DNA from: Tolypeutes matacus
Taxonomy: Eukaryota; Chordata; Mammalia; Cingulata; Chlamyphoridae
Direction of reading: 5' to 3'
Length of the DNA: 64,000 nucleotides
NCBI GenBank assembly: GCA_026826555.1
Contig: JAKSZT010053769.1
Location: 3,564,505 to 3,628,504 of the forward strand
The notes under the pieces are model-generated. The model was not told the DNA's origin. It did not search any database and saw nothing but the letters and a program-made list of their open reading frames with translations. Below are positions 1-11,946 of this stretch, piece after piece. The translations under genes and the position numbers were made by a program. The stretch's first letter is position 1. Each line of letters opens with the position of its first letter.

Positions 1-694
1 TAAAAGAAGAAACCTTTCTTAGAGATAAATTCCAATATATTTACAATGAAATGATATATGAGATATGCTTCAAAATAAACTAGGGAAAATGAGTGGAGTT
101 ATAGAGGAAACAAGATTGGCCATAAGTTGATAATTGTTGAAGCTGGGTAATGGGAACATGAGAGTTCATAATAGCATTCTATTTTTTTTTATATATGGCT
201 GCAAATTTCTATAATAAAAAGTTACAAAGAGAAAGAAAAAGAAGGGGGGAAAGAAAGATATAGAAAGGAAACCTAGAAGAACCTCAGAAGATTTTTCAGA
301 AGCTGGGGACAATATAGTAAGATGATGGTAAGAAAGGCTCCCTTTAGTAAGCTCATTTCTTCTAAAATTCTGTACATATTAATATTTTTATCAAATTATA
401 TATTACCTAGGATTATATTATGGACCTATTGACATAAAAATCTGAACAAATTAGTCATTAACTCCGTTCTCTGTTAGAATTTGAGATTTTGCTATGCTGA
501 ATTTATACTAATTAGTACTGCATTTAATTCAGGAGAGTATAATCAATTATTGGTGAGAGTGAGACTTTAGGTGTTGATTTTGGCTATTAGGTCTTCTTGT
601 CTGTCTTGATTCCAAAACTATTTAGATGTTTCTGATCAACTCTGGTGTTTATCATATAAAATTTCTGACTCAAGTAGTAAGGTATAACTTCCCT
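1..694. other. AT-rich intronic or intergenic sequence
   Basis: I see no exon, RNA gene or classifiable repeat here. The stretch is AT-rich with short A and T runs and many stops in all frames. Confidence 0.5.
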
Positions 695-915
695 ATAAAA
701 TAGATTGCACGTGGGAAGCGGCTGTGGCTCAATCAGTAGGGCTCCCGTTTACCATATGGGAGGCCCCGGGTTCAGTTCCCGGGGCCTCCTGGTGAAGGCA
801 AGCCTGCCCGCACGGCGTGGTTAGCTGACCCAGCGAGCACAAGCAACAAGGGGGGGAATAAATGAATAAATAAATAAAAATCTAAAAAAATAAAATAAAA
901 TAAAATAGATTGCAC
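695..915 (+). mobile_element. DAS-like tRNA-Ala SINE with 16-bp TSD
   Basis: The body runs from 711 to 899. It has a tRNA-like head with an A box around 724-740 and a B box around 769-781, a tRNA-unrelated region and an A/T-rich tail of AAAT-type repeats. A 16-bp direct repeat (ATAAAATAGATTGCAC) at 695-710 and 900-915 marks the target-site duplication. It differs from the copy at 33450-33635 at only a handful of positions over about 140 bp, so both are young. It is a non-autonomous element moved by L1 machinery. Confidence 0.93.
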
Positions 916-1085
916 TTCCACTAATTTGGCTAAGGGATTAAAGTTTGGATGGATGATGATTCCGATGAGGGAATTTTAGGTACAATAAGGTGAAACTCAG
1001 ATATTCAGAAAAGACTCAGACTTTATACAGTACTGCCTCACTTGCCACAGGAAGCAAACATAGTCATAGTAGTGGGTATTTTCTA

Positions 1086-1600
1086 TTTCAACTTAGTAAC
1101 TTGTGGTAGATAGCTCTAAAATGGCCCCCATTGATTTCTACTTCTTGGTATGCATAATCTTACAAAATCCCCTTCCCTTGAGCATGGGCTGGACATAGTG
1201 ACTTGATTCAAATGAACAGAATATGGCATAAGTGATGGGTTATCACTTCTAACCTTAGATTGAAATATATATATATATATACTGTTTCAATGGTGAGAGC
1301 TATCTCTCTTTCTCTCTGATCACTCAATCTAGGGAATGCCAGTTGCAATGGTGTGAGGCAGCCCTGTAAAAAAGCACACAGGCCAACAACCATGTGGGTA
1401 AGATTGGGAGCAGAATCTACTCTCCATCAAGCCTGTAAGCCCAAACTACAACTAACAGCTTGAATGTAAACACATAAAAGACCTTGAGCTAGAGGAAACC
1501 AGCCAGGCTGAGCCTGTATTCCTGACAGAAACTGTAAGATGATAAAGGTTTGTTACTTAAAGTCACTAAATTTGGGGATTATTTGTTATGCAGCAAGAAT
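1086..1600 (+). repeat. Old interspersed repeat, family not assigned
   Basis: The block has the look of a mammal-wide repeat. It opens with a segment about ATGGCCCCCA near 1121, contains a (TA)n interruption near 1267-1280, and closes with an A-rich, polyadenylation-like end followed by a motif near 1555-1590 resembling the ends of old LTR-like repeats. It has decayed and encodes nothing. I cannot separate a MaLR-like LTR from another ancient family by eye. Confidence 0.45.
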
Positions 1601-3060
1601 GCTATAATGTTCCACCTAGGAATACAAAGTATAATGTCAAAAATATAACAGATCTTACAGTGATGAAAGACACAATGAAAAAAAGTTTTTATATTCTACT
1701 TTATTTTTTTTTTTTGCTTTTATATTTTTATTTTTTATTTATTTTTGTATCTTGTTATTTATTATTTTTATTATTTTATTATTTTAATGGCTTTGTTTTA
1801 GTGGAGGTTTTGGATTGCAGAAGGATCACAACTGTGGCAGGGGAGGATCACTGGTTCAGGGTGTTGGTGATGGAGGGATGTGTGGGTAGGGATGAACATG
1901 GGGTATACCTCTATAGCACTGAGTATGTTCAAGTGGATATGCAGCATTGTCTCAGTAGGTGGAGACCCACACAATAACCAAAAGAATATTGAATTTCCAT
2001 CCTGGGAAGTCCTGCAACATTCCCTAATAGAGCAGCAAGAATCCCTCTAGTACATGGGCAGTGCCTAGCAAAAGAGGACAGACCATTATGCCAGGCCCTT
2101 GATATAGATGGTTGTACATATGAACAGTTCGTATGAAATTGAAACAGCCTGGTATTATATATTGCCTAAGAGTTACCCCCTGAAAGCCTCCTTGTTGCTC
2201 AAATGTGGCCTCTCTCTAAGCCAAACTCAGCATAAAAATGCACTATCTTCCCCCCAGCGTGGGACATAACTCCTTGGCACCGAGGGATTATTACCAAGCA
2301 CAAACTAGCAATACATTTGGAAAAAGACCTTGACCAATAGGGGGAAATCCAGTAGGGGGAAATATTCAATACAAATGAGTTTTTATGGCTAAGAGATTTC
2401 AAAGCGAGCTGGGAGGTCATTCCAGAGGTTACACTTATGCATGTCTCAGCAGGATCTCATTGACTGCCACAGTAAACAGTGCCTCCAACAGCAGGGCTCC
2501 TGATGGCTCTAGAGATATCTAGACATCATAGGCAGGGCAGACAATCTCAGGAAATTCAGCACCCTGTCAGTGGGCCTTCCTTTGGAATATGTGCTCCCCA
2601 ACGTAACAGAGTTAGATTCATTTATGATTTCCCTACACATGACTCTCTTCTGCCCCTTTTCTTTGAACCTATAATTAGCACTATACTCACTAAATATATT
2701 TCCCAGAGACTTAAATCTTTGGTCTGTTCATGTGCCAGTTGAGCCCTGAATCTCAACAGAGTTGCAACACCTCGTCTCCAGTTCATTGGACTCGCCCACG
2801 ACAACTAACAAAAGGATGGTGATGGACAACATCTATCCCCCAAAACATAGAGTATCCACAACTGCAAGCAAAACAGTTCCAGCCATCTGCCCAATGGGAT
2901 CTAAGCCCCCTCTCAGTCAGAAAGAGAGGACATCACCATCCCCAAATCCTCAAGATTGAGGAATGAACAAACATAAGGGGTGAATGCAGCTATGGACTAA
3001 AGTAGACTTATGTTTGTTCTAGCAATGGAAGAACTTGTAACACTGACATAAAGACAGTGG
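1601..3060. repeat. Probable unclassified dispersed repeat
   Basis: This 1.4-kb stretch is less AT-rich than its surroundings (after a T-rich tract at 1703-1795). It has no open frame over 130 codons and no splice-bounded exon. The part at 2160-2480 resembles a repeat I associate with xenarthran genomes, but no terminal repeats or TSD could be fixed. Short open frames at 1588-1977 and 2479-2742 look fortuitous. Confidence 0.35.
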
Positions 3061-3149
3061 CCACCAGAGGTTATGAGGGGAGGGAGAGAGAAGAAGGTAT
3101 CACATGAATGAATTCATATTCCCTTTCTACCACTGCACAGCAATATTAA

Positions 3150-3295
3150 TAAGGATGATTTACACATCCCCTCTGTGACTCAGTTCTCTCCTCTGGAAAA
3201 TAAAGTTATTAATAGAACTATCTCAGATAGTTGTTAAGGGCACACATTGTGGTGCGTAGCACAAAATAAGTGCTTAAAAATTGTTGGCTATTATT
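3150..3295 (+). repeat. MIR SINE fragment
   Basis: The core shows the MIR order: a 'cctct-gtgactcag' segment, 'tcctctggaaaataaagtt', then a terminal 'gcacaaaataagtgctt' motif near 3258-3276. It is diverged and lacks a recognisable tRNA head. Confidence 0.6.
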
Positions 3296-3379
3296 ATTGC
3301 CAGGTTTGTTATTTTTATTAGTAGTATTAATAACCTGAGAGACCTTGTAAGACATTGCAAAGAATTTGGATATTAATTT

Positions 3380-4540
3380 AGGAACAATTTAAAAGCCAAG
3401 GAACAGGTTTGAATGGTGGAGTAATATGATAAGATATAAAATTTACAATGATCATTTTAACAGCCATATGAAGAATGGATTTGAAGGGGCAAGACTGGAG
3501 GCAGGAAATCAATGAGGAGACTGTTTCAGTAATCCAGACAAGAGTTAGTGGTGCTTAGAAGAGTGGCAGTGGTGATAAAGAGAAAACGACACATTTGAGG
3601 GATATTTTGAGGCAGAATTCAAATGTCTGGGAATTTTACTTGTTTTGGGAGATAAAGAATGAGTGAAAAATAAAAGCAGGTTTAGGAGACTTGGCAAGTG
3701 ATGTACATGCCCAGATACTGAAAACCTAGGAGATGGAAAAGGACCATATGAAATAAGAGTTTGTGGGTGTAACATAGTAGCAAGTTGAATATTTTCAAGT
3801 GACATCTAGTTGAACATACAGACCTGAAACACAAGAGAGTGATCTGGGCTAGGGAATGATTTTTTCTATAGTAAATAGATGATTCGTGAAGTCATCAGCA
3901 AGGAGAACATTGCTCAGATATTTTAGAGAAATCCATTCACTTACGCACAGAATCCAAAAATTATAAATTGAAACCTGCAAAAGAAATTGTGAAGAGGAAG
4001 CCCAAAAAGAAAGTGGATGATCATCAAAAGAAAATGTTAATGGAATCCACACAACAAGATTCTTTCTAGATGAAAGTATTAGACAAGAGAGTCAAGTTCT
4101 GCAATAAATCAAGTAAAGTATTGATAAATGTTCTGTGGAATTCTCAACAGGGAGGTCACTGAGGACCTATGGAAGAGTTCCTATGGAAAAGTTGGTAGAA
4201 GTCATATTGCAATGGATTGGGGAGTGAGAAGGTAGGTTCTTCTAAAGAAATTTGGCTGCAGAGTAACTTTGGGTTAAGAAAGGTTTTGGGTTGGTTTTTT
4301 TGTTTGTTTTTATTTTAATGGAAAGAATGTGAATATTTTGGAATGCTAATGGGAGTGAGAAGAAATGGGAGAAGAGGAGGGAGGGGAAGCAGAGTTCAGG
4401 GGAGGGAACAGTTTTAATAAGAGAATGGCTGTAGATGCAAAGTTGTTTAAAGGTTTGGTGTCAAGCAGACTTTATAATTGCTCTGTGAAGTTGGAGATAA
4501 GACAATAACAAAGAATAGACGTTAAGGTGGTAGGGATAAA
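3380..4540. repeat. Ancient mammalian repeat remnants
   Basis: The stretch at about 3440-3800 resembles an old mammal-wide repeat with phrases such as 'aatccagacaagag' and 'gagggatattttgag'. Decay is heavy. The rest to 4540 is purine-rich and unassigned. No exon was found. Confidence 0.35.
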
Positions 4541-4542
4541 CC

Positions 4543-4715
4543 AATGGTTCTCAACTAGCCAGTGATTTTGCTCTATCCCATGTGACATTTAGCAATGTCT
4601 GGAGACATTTTTGGTTGCTACTACTACCAGGGATGCTGCTAAACATTCTACAGGCTAATTCATCACAACAAAGAATTTTCCAGCCCAAACCGTCAATAGA
4701 AACCCTGGGTTAGAT
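4543..4715 (+). repeat. MER5A-like hAT DNA transposon
   Basis: This is a non-autonomous hAT-Charlie fossil. Diagnostic phrases are 'aatggttctcaac' at the left edge, 'acatttagcaatgtctgg' near 4585, 'gggatgctgctaaacat' near 4630 and 'caaagaattttccagccc' near 4670, in the MER5A order. A second copy lies at 47863-48083. It is inert. Confidence 0.8.
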
Positions 4716-6254
4716 GTTTGAGGACAGTGGTAGATTTAAAATATCCACTGAGGAGAATGGGGAGCTGACTACAGAATCATGCTATAGTTGCTTTAAAACA
4801 TTTGGTGCCCATTACAGAATGGAGACCAGTGCTTTTTAATGGCAAAAGTCTGCATTATTGTGTAATTTTCTCCACCAGTGTTCCAACTTGAGTATAGGCT
4901 TAGAAAAGTGAAAAGTTAGACTGATTCATGGATGGAGCTTTACCAAGTGAGTGCACTGTAAGGATGGGGAGTTGAAGATACTAGTAGAAGAGTTGTTGGA
5001 AGTGATGGATCATGAAATCTATGCCAGATAAGGAAGGATATACAGATACAAGGAGGCTAACAGAGAGAGACAGAGAGACAGAGAGAGAGAGAGAGAGACA
5101 CAGAGAGAGAGAGAGAAGATAAGGGGCCTGGAGTTTCCTATACAACTGAATATGTGCAGTAAATATGTGAATAAAAGATATGGACTGATGAAATACTTCA
5201 GCCAGAACATAAGAAATAGACTTTGTATTTATTTTGCATCATCAAGATGATGGCAATATCCAAATGGACACAATGGGTAAGTAGATGAAGTACATTGAAA
5301 ATAAAGGTGATTGTAAATGAGCAGGACAAGGAACTGAAGGGCCAGGGTTATGAATAAACTACACATGTAAGCATTGCTCCCCTGATGATGAAGGAGGAGT
5401 TGGGCCAAGAATGTACCTTTGATTACATCCCTAAATCCCATGTCATTTCATCATTAAAAAGAAACATGAAAAGAAGCAACAGGAAGTGAATTGACCTAAT
5501 AATTATGCCCAAAGAGACTACATACAGGATCTGTCAAATTATGGGAAGACCAATCAAGGAATTAGTCACATAGCATCCAACAGTTGAGTGCTTAGCAATA
5601 ATACAGAAACCAGCTCTCTAAACCTAGAGTTGTTGAGAGCCAAAGTTCCAGTAACACTGCTCCAGTGTCCTCTCTTATTGGCATCTGCATGATTGAATAA
5701 AGCATAAATAAGATTATCCAAGGTTAGAAGACTATTTCTGAGGCAGAGCAGTGCTTCAGTCAGGCAAGATAGTTGCCTACACTTAAATATGATGCAAGAT
5801 GCAATAGTGAAATTGGGACTCAGGATTTAGAGGGAGATTCTTAAAAGGTAGATTCAAGATAGAAAGCAGAGAGAGTGTTAAAATTTCCAATGATAGAGGT
5901 AAATGCCTAGAAAGTTGATGGATGAAAGAAATACAGAAAAGAAGACTGTAGTATAATTTTCTTCCTGAGGCAGCAGAGATGGCCATGATCTTCTTTCCAG
6001 CTTTGAATTGTTGCTCCAAATGCTACTTGTGGAATTTGGTACTAATTGCTGTCAAAACAACTTGTTGGAGCTTGTTAAAATCTTAGATTCCAGGATTTCA
6101 TCTCAGATACTATGGTTCACTCCATTTTACATATTCCAGGAAACAGTTCATGTATCCAATGCAGCACTGAAGTTTGGGAACTAGTGGTATATACTACCTA
6201 ACATATCACACCATGGTCTCAACTTATCATTGAAAGTTTAATGAATATTTTGAT
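4716..6254. other. No gene seen; GA-rich simple repeat inside
   Basis: Unique-looking AT-rich sequence. A purine (GA)n/(CAGA)n tract lies at about 5061-5117. Open frames on the complement of that tract are low-complexity artefacts. Confidence 0.5.
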
Positions 6255-6356
6255 TCATATTCATTGAGAACTTACTATATGCCAGTGATTTTCTAAGCAC
6301 TTAGAAGCATATAGTCTCCTCTTTAATATCATAACAGTCCTACCTTTTACCCAATA
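6255..6356 (-). repeat. MIR SINE fragment
   Basis: The plus strand reads 'cattgagaacttactatatgccagtgattttctaagcac', the complement of the MIR 3' core. It is truncated by the neighbouring microsatellite. Confidence 0.65.
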
Positions 6357-6360
6357 TGTA

Positions 6361-6496
6361 TTCCTTCCTTCCTTCCTTCCTTCCTTCCTTCCTTCCTTCC
6401 TTCCTTTCCTTCCTTTCCTTCCTTTCCTTCCTTTCCTTCCTTTCCTTCCTTTCCTTCCCTTCCTTCCTTTCCTTTCCTTCCTTTCCTCCCTCCTTT
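6361..6496 (+). repeat. (TTCC)n / (TTTCC)n microsatellite
   Basis: A pyrimidine tract of about 135 bp starts as perfect TTCC and changes into TTTCC-type units. It is a strong polypyrimidine/polypurine tract with possible triplex potential. The Gly/Lys/Glu-rich open frame on the complement (6347-6616) is an artefact of this repeat. Confidence 0.97.
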
Positions 6497-6589
6497 AATC
6501 TCTCTTTTCTTCATCCATTCAACTAAACATCTAGCATATGCTGGACAAGTGCCAGTCTTAGTCACATTTGTCAAGGGTGTTAGCCGCAA

Positions 6590-7140
6590 TGCACTGTACC
6601 TTGGGCTGATTTCCATGGCCTAGAGACAGTCTTTTTGGCTAGGGTCGCCCACAGTGATCCCTGCAGCCTCTGAGGTCCTGCAGCCCACAAATGTGGCTAA
6701 AATGTTATGGGGACTACTCATTTGTGTTGGGCTGGGCCACTAACAGGGCCTACTGGTCAAACCCTGGCTAATCACTGGGAGACAAGAAACTGCAGCATGG
6801 TTTGGCCCAGTCCCCTAATACCACTACTTCAAGCTGTGAAGCCTTCCTTTTGAAGGGTCTAAATGAATGCTGGACAGGAGCTAAGCAGCCTGGAGCAGGG
6901 CTTAGTCCATGCCCCTTTCAGTGTGCTGCTCCCACTCCCTGAGTGGTGAGAAGCCCTCTAGCCTGGGAGTTTGTTTTTCAGAGGGTGCTGGGGCCAGAGT
7001 GGCCATGATACAGTCAAGCACTCCCTCCTCAGTGGTCTGGTTATGGGACCCTCACTCAAGGTGAGGGGAGCCACGCTCCATTTCCTTTACCATCCCTCTA
7101 GATTTACTATTTTGTGATCTCAACACTTGCCTATAAAAAC
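6590..7140. repeat. GC-richer block, possible old LTR
   Basis: These 550 bp are distinctly GC-richer than their surroundings, contain no open frame, and end with a TATA-like CCTATAAAAAC near 7130. Abrupt composition edges suggest an inserted repeat, perhaps an LTR, but no terminal TG/CA pair or TSD could be fixed. Confidence 0.35.
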
Positions 7141-7420
7141 TGTCCACACTGGGGGAAAAAAAATAAGAAAGTCAGGCTGATCCTAAAAATCTTAAAGGAG
7201 ATAGAGAACTAGGGCTGGAGATGGGGAGAAAAACCAGAAGAAAAATGGAGAAGAGGATGAAGTATATTTTAATTCAGGTGTTTGCAAACCAAAGGATTTC
7301 ATCAAGTCAAAATGATAAGAATATCAGGTTTGAAGACTTTTCATGCCATCTCAAGGAAGATATCTTTATACTATTAAAATGTGTGACAAAGTTTGTAAAA
7401 CTCAGTCTTTGAACACTTAC

Positions 7421-7515
7421 ATTTATTTCATTTGTTAGCATTTCTTCAAGAAGACCTACAAGTTCTTCATCTTCTTTTGTGTCCATAACTATACAAATCT
7501 GCTGTGAAATCCTTT
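7421..7515 (-). CDS. Predicted internal exon, 95 nt, unrecognised protein
   Basis: Read on the minus strand, a long pyrimidine tract and ATCTCAG acceptor precede 7515. The exon stays open and ends at 7421 before a consensus donor (GTAAGTGTT). With one base carried from the exon at 48757-48802 it gives 32 codons and ends in phase 0. The segment ([20 protein letters not shown], then [11 protein letters not shown]) is acidic and predicted helical. The open frame continues through the acceptor and donor, which is coincidental. The splice sites and phase fit are what support it. I do not recognise the family, and a fortuitous match cannot be excluded from one species. Confidence 0.75.
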
Positions 7516-7559
7516 CTGAGATAAAAAAGGAAAAAAAAAAAAAAAGAATTTTAAGTTTC

Positions 7560-8480
7560 AACTAAAACACAGAATAAAACCCTAGTACCTGCAATCACCT
7601 GCTGTTCAAAAATATTGAACAAGAATAGAACAGTTTGCCTTCAGGCCAAGTGGAGTGGTCTGGACAACTCAGTGAGATGTCCTTGCCTCTTTTTAATACC
7701 CAAATCAATAAGTCTATGTATTAAACAATTTGTGAGTGGGTAACCAGGCCACTGAGCAATCAACAGAAATAAGAGATCTTAGGATACATTGGAAAGGAAG
7801 TTAATTGGAGGTGACCACTATTTGGTTAACTAATTCAACTCTTCTCTATTTATAAAGAGTCTCCTAGAATTCCACCTCCAGGCCGATTCTTTGTTGAGAC
7901 AACTGGATGCCTCCTGTGGACAAACTGTGCTATATTATGCTCTAGCTAAGTACAATATTTTCCTTGGCCTTCCTCTAGATTTAATTAGTTCAATATGATT
8001 AAGTTTCTGCTTATTTGACTATTACCACAGTGAAAACAGTTGAATGAATTTTCTTCAAATTCAGAAGGCTCATTTGAGATTGTTTGATTTTAATATATAA
8101 GCCATATGACATAGTGATATTCCCTTCTGGAAACACTGGATGCACCTTCCCAAAACATGTGCGGTTCTTTGTTACAAAAGGCAAATCTAAGGTACTAAGA
8201 AATGCCCATATAGGTGCCAAATAAGAAACATTCCATGGTTTTATGTCATGAATAAAGAAAAGAAAGCCTAATTTTAAATAGGAGTCCCAAATCAAAAGTT
8301 AGTTTGATTAATTTTTGACCCAGCTGCTATTTAGATGGGTAACTCTATGTAACATGCTCTATCTAACCATTGATCTAGCAATAAATAATGATTTTTCCAA
8401 GCAAAGTTGGGGAGGACATATTATTTAAAATAATACTACAACCATTACTACCTACCTCCCACTTATGAATAATATTAGAT
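7560..8480. other. Intronic sequence, nothing recognised
   Basis: AT-rich single-copy-looking DNA directly upstream (in minus-strand terms) of the 7421-7515 exon. No second exon with paired splice sites was seen. Confidence 0.5.
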
Positions 8481-8635
8481 GTCCTAGGAGCTATATGCTG
8501 TATTAATGCTAATCCTCATGACAACTCTGCAAGAACAATATTACTCTGAATCTATGTAACAGATTCAGAAACCAAAACTTCAGAGAAAGGATGTAACTTG
8601 CCCAATATCAAAGGGTTATGAGTGCTCTTTCTTTC
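8480..8635 (-). repeat. MIR SINE fragment
   Basis: The plus strand carries the reverse MIR order: 'taatcctcatgacaactctgcaagaa', then 'agattcagaaaccaaaac', then 'aaggatgtaacttgccca'. Confidence 0.7.
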
Positions 8636-8654
8636 TATGAAAAGGAAGAGACAG

Positions 8655-8850
8655 AAAAGACATCTAACATTTATTGAACCATTATTTTCATATGAAAATT
8701 CCTAATGCTTTCATAGTAATTATCCCACTTAATGCCTCAAAATAAATATGTATTTTTAACTAAGTATCATCATTCCTGTTTTCACTTATATGGGATTTAA
8801 ATCCAGGACTTTCTAAAGTTCACACCTTTTCTATAACACTGACTACCTTG
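8655..8850 (-). repeat. MIR-like SINE fragment
   Basis: A second diverged reverse MIR-like copy: 'catttattgaacc' near 8669, 'taattatcccactta' near 8718 and 'gggatttaaatccaggac' near 8790. This family assignment is weaker than for its neighbour. Confidence 0.5.
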
Positions 8851-9975
8851 TAGCAATTGCTATAAAAGAATGTAACATTCTTCACTTTCTTGTACCTTTT
8901 AAATTCTTCAAGAAAACTAAATATAGGTAAACAAAGTGGTTTAAATGGATTGAGAGGATACTCTATTCTGGATACAGATCTGCGACAACTAACTATATTA
9001 TTATTATTTTTTAATTTAACTTCTTTAGGATTCTGTTCAATTCATCTGTAAGGTTCTTATCAATCCTAAAAAGTCTATGAAATTCTAAGTTATGTAATTC
9101 TAAGAAAGTTAAATATAATTTAGAATACAAACAAATGGCCCAGATAGTCAATGCTACTGGAACATCATTGTGGTGAAAGATATAAACTGGGTGACAAAAT
9201 CAGCTAAAATTTATTATGAAAAATGAGCTAGGAGTTAACTCCTTAAAAGTTGTGTGGCAGCAGGGGGACACTTTAGAAGTAATTAAGAAGGCTAAGACAA
9301 AGAAACAAAATTTTAAAATGTACTGAGGTTGGAAAAATATGGGCGTGAATATAGTCTCATCAAAAGACAAGAGAATTAATTGAAAGCAATGGAATGATTT
9401 CAAGTGGTGCACAAATAAGCTGGCACATTCAGTGGCTGAGATCATAGGTATCCCTTTCTGTCTTGCATACAAAAGTCCATTAGATCATACAAGCTATCAT
9501 ACAAGCACAGATTTTGAAAATGAACCTAATTCAAATTTATGTAGAGTGGAAGTAAATATTTAGAGAAATTTGGTCTTTTGTAAGATCCTCACAAAACCCC
9601 AGTTAGTTTTCTAAATGTTTCTCACAAAAAATTATAAGTCAAAAATTTTATTATGCAAATACAATTTACTAAATACAACAATTAACGTGATAGCACAATC
9701 ATTTTGACAAATTTATAACATAATGCATAACTAAACAATTTTTAAAAAATGAAATATAACATATGCAGTGGATTTCTCCTTTATTATTTCATCATAAATC
9801 CTCCTTTATATAATCCCAGGTTCAACACAACATAAATCAATGGTAATAAGATAAATTAAAACAGACACATTACTATCACTCTTCAAAAATGAGGCAATCA
9901 ATTCAAAATCTCATTGGCATTTTTCTTGGGTCATGTTTCAGGTATTCTAAATAGAAAACTATTTTGCATAGGGAT
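8851..9975. other. Intronic sequence, nothing recognised
   Basis: Very AT-rich, with no open frame above 90 codons and no paired splice sites or repeat landmarks that I could recognise. Confidence 0.5.
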
Positions 9976-9989
9976 CTTTGCATTGCCAT

Positions 9990-10024
9990 TCAAACTTAAC
10001 AATTTACACACACACTCAAACTTA

Positions 10025-10058
<34 letters not shown>
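9990..10058 (+). repeat. (CA)n microsatellite with duplicated flank
   Basis: A perfect (CA)n run at about 10033-10058 is preceded by a direct duplication. The phrase 'aaacttaacaatttacacacacac' occurs at about 9993-10014 and again at about 10018-10040. Confidence 0.95.
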
Positions 10059-10600
10059 ACCTTGCTGGGTTTGGGGAAAAATGACATCTTTAAAATAGCT
10101 AGACTCATTTATTATCCCCCATTTATTGAGGTCTTTCTTAATTTCTCTCAATAACATTTTGTAGTCTTCAGTGTAGAGTCCTCCTACAGTTCTCATTAGA
10201 TTTATTCCTATGTATTTTCTTCTTAATGCTAGTGTAATTTAAAATTTTTGTTCTTAATATACAAAAATACAATTTTATATGGTGACCTTATTTTCAGTAA
10301 CCTTGCTAAATTCACTTATAAATTAATAGTTTAGACATTATTTCTAATTCTCTATATAATCATGTTGATTGTGAATAATAAAGTTTTATTTATTTCCTTC
10401 TTTCCAACCCATAATTCTTTTATCTGTTAATGTGAAGTTTAGAAGTACACCTCTATGTTCATGAGAAAAATTAGCCTGTAAGTTCACTTTCTAATAAGAT
10501 CCTTATCAGGTTTTCATTAAATGGTTACCCTGTCCTGACATAGTAACTTGGAAAATGCTGTCTTTTTCTACTCTCTGAAAAAGATTGATGTTATTTCTTT
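10059..10600 (-). mobile_element. L1 ORF2 fragment, antisense
   Basis: The complement encodes decayed L1 reverse transcriptase C-terminal sequence; a stretch near 10100-10180 translates as LLREIKKDLNKW, a conserved L1 ORF2 segment. Old and inactive. The LTR at 10601-11039 truncates or interrupts it. Confidence 0.8.
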
Positions 10601-11039
10601 TGTTAAGTAAATCAAAATACCTGCCTTCATGGGGTGTTGCCAGGAGAAGGTCTCTTTCTGAGAAGGGCTTTTCCAGAAGACAAAAACAATTGCTTTGCAA
10701 GAGGCTTTCTGAGAAAAAAAGAACACGTCCTACAGGGTTGCTGATAAGTAACACCTGGTGACAAAACTAGTTTTGGTTCAGTACAAACAGTTTATCAGAA
10801 TGGACAAGCATACTATAGTAATCAATGTGTATGTGCTCCCACTTTGTAAGACCCAGAAACATCATGTCAACCTATCAGGACATTTTCCCACCTGCTTCCA
10901 CATTTGCCCTATATAGCTCCCCCTTTACACCCCCTCAGTGGAACTCCCTTCTACTTTCTGAATGGGTACTATCCAATTCATGAATCACTCAATGAAGCTG
11001 TGAGATCCTAAACTGCATGAAAAGGTTTTCTTTTTAACA
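10601..11039 (+). repeat. Putative solo LTR, 439 bp
   Basis: The block begins TGTTAA and ends TTAACA, the short inverted ends expected of a retroviral LTR. It carries a TATA-like CCTATATAGC near 10907. It sits at the end of an L1 fragment. The flanking bases (CTTT and GTTT) are only an imperfect TSD. No internal retroviral sequence adjoins it, so it would be a solo LTR. The family is not named. Confidence 0.55.
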
Positions 11040-11941
11040 GTTTTTATGTTTCTCAAGTACATATGCCTAGAACCCACCCAAGAGAATTCTAGTCTGTATT
11101 TCCATGAAGCTCCAAAGGTGATTATTTTGGAAAGAACTCATTTGAAAACCTCTGCTTAGTTACTGCACCGATTTTCTATAATGTGCAGATTACAATAGGT
11201 TTCTCTTCTTAAAAAAAAAAATTGCTAACATAGCTAATTAATTACCTCCAAATTTTATAATTCTTTCAGGGCAATTTTGCAGATTTCATACTCTCTTCCT
11301 ACACTGTGTTCTAAGAGGGTCAGTTTAGTGAGAAAGAGGTATACTGAGTCACCTATTGCACAGTCAAGAAATTCAATACTCTGGTATAAAACTATTAAAG
11401 AAACCCAAACCTACCCAACTGCTACTCCCATCTTCACGGCTTACTAGGGTTTTACAGTTTATGCATGCCTAGCCTAATATTGTAAAGACACCATAAGAAA
11501 AAGAAATGCAATCTATATTTATTAATAACAGAGATAGAGACCTTCATAGGCATTCAATGATACTTGTTAAATAATTGAGGCAAATATAAATTTTATATTT
11601 TATACAAATTCAATGCATTATCTGAACAAATGCTACAAGTAGTGTATTCAAGGCCCATGTGTAAAATGGCAGGAGAGACTAAAGATCCATTTCTATGAAT
11701 AGTCAAATTTTCTGTAAGGAGTTTATAAATATATCTAAAAGAAAGGCGGGAGATAGGGAAATAATAAAAGATCCTACATTATGGGATTTTAATGATGATT
11801 AAATGAGTTAATGAGTATAAATTTGGGTATAGTGCCTGACACAAGTAAATAAAAAATATATATATTGGCAGAATATTGTTGTAGTGGTTATACTCGACAA
11901 GAATAGAAATTAAGATTCCTTTTGTCAGCTCAAATTAATAC
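11040..11941. other. No gene or classifiable repeat seen
   Basis: AT-rich sequence with no supported exon. Confidence 0.45.
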
Positions 11942-11946
11942 CCATC

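Noticed and set aside
711..790. tRNA-like fold as a genuine tRNA gene
   Set aside because: It continues into SINE tail sequence and is flanked by a TSD; the tRNA similarity belongs to the SINE head.
6347..6616. Lys/Glu/Gly-rich 89-codon minus-strand frame
   Set aside because: It is the complement of the TTCC microsatellite.
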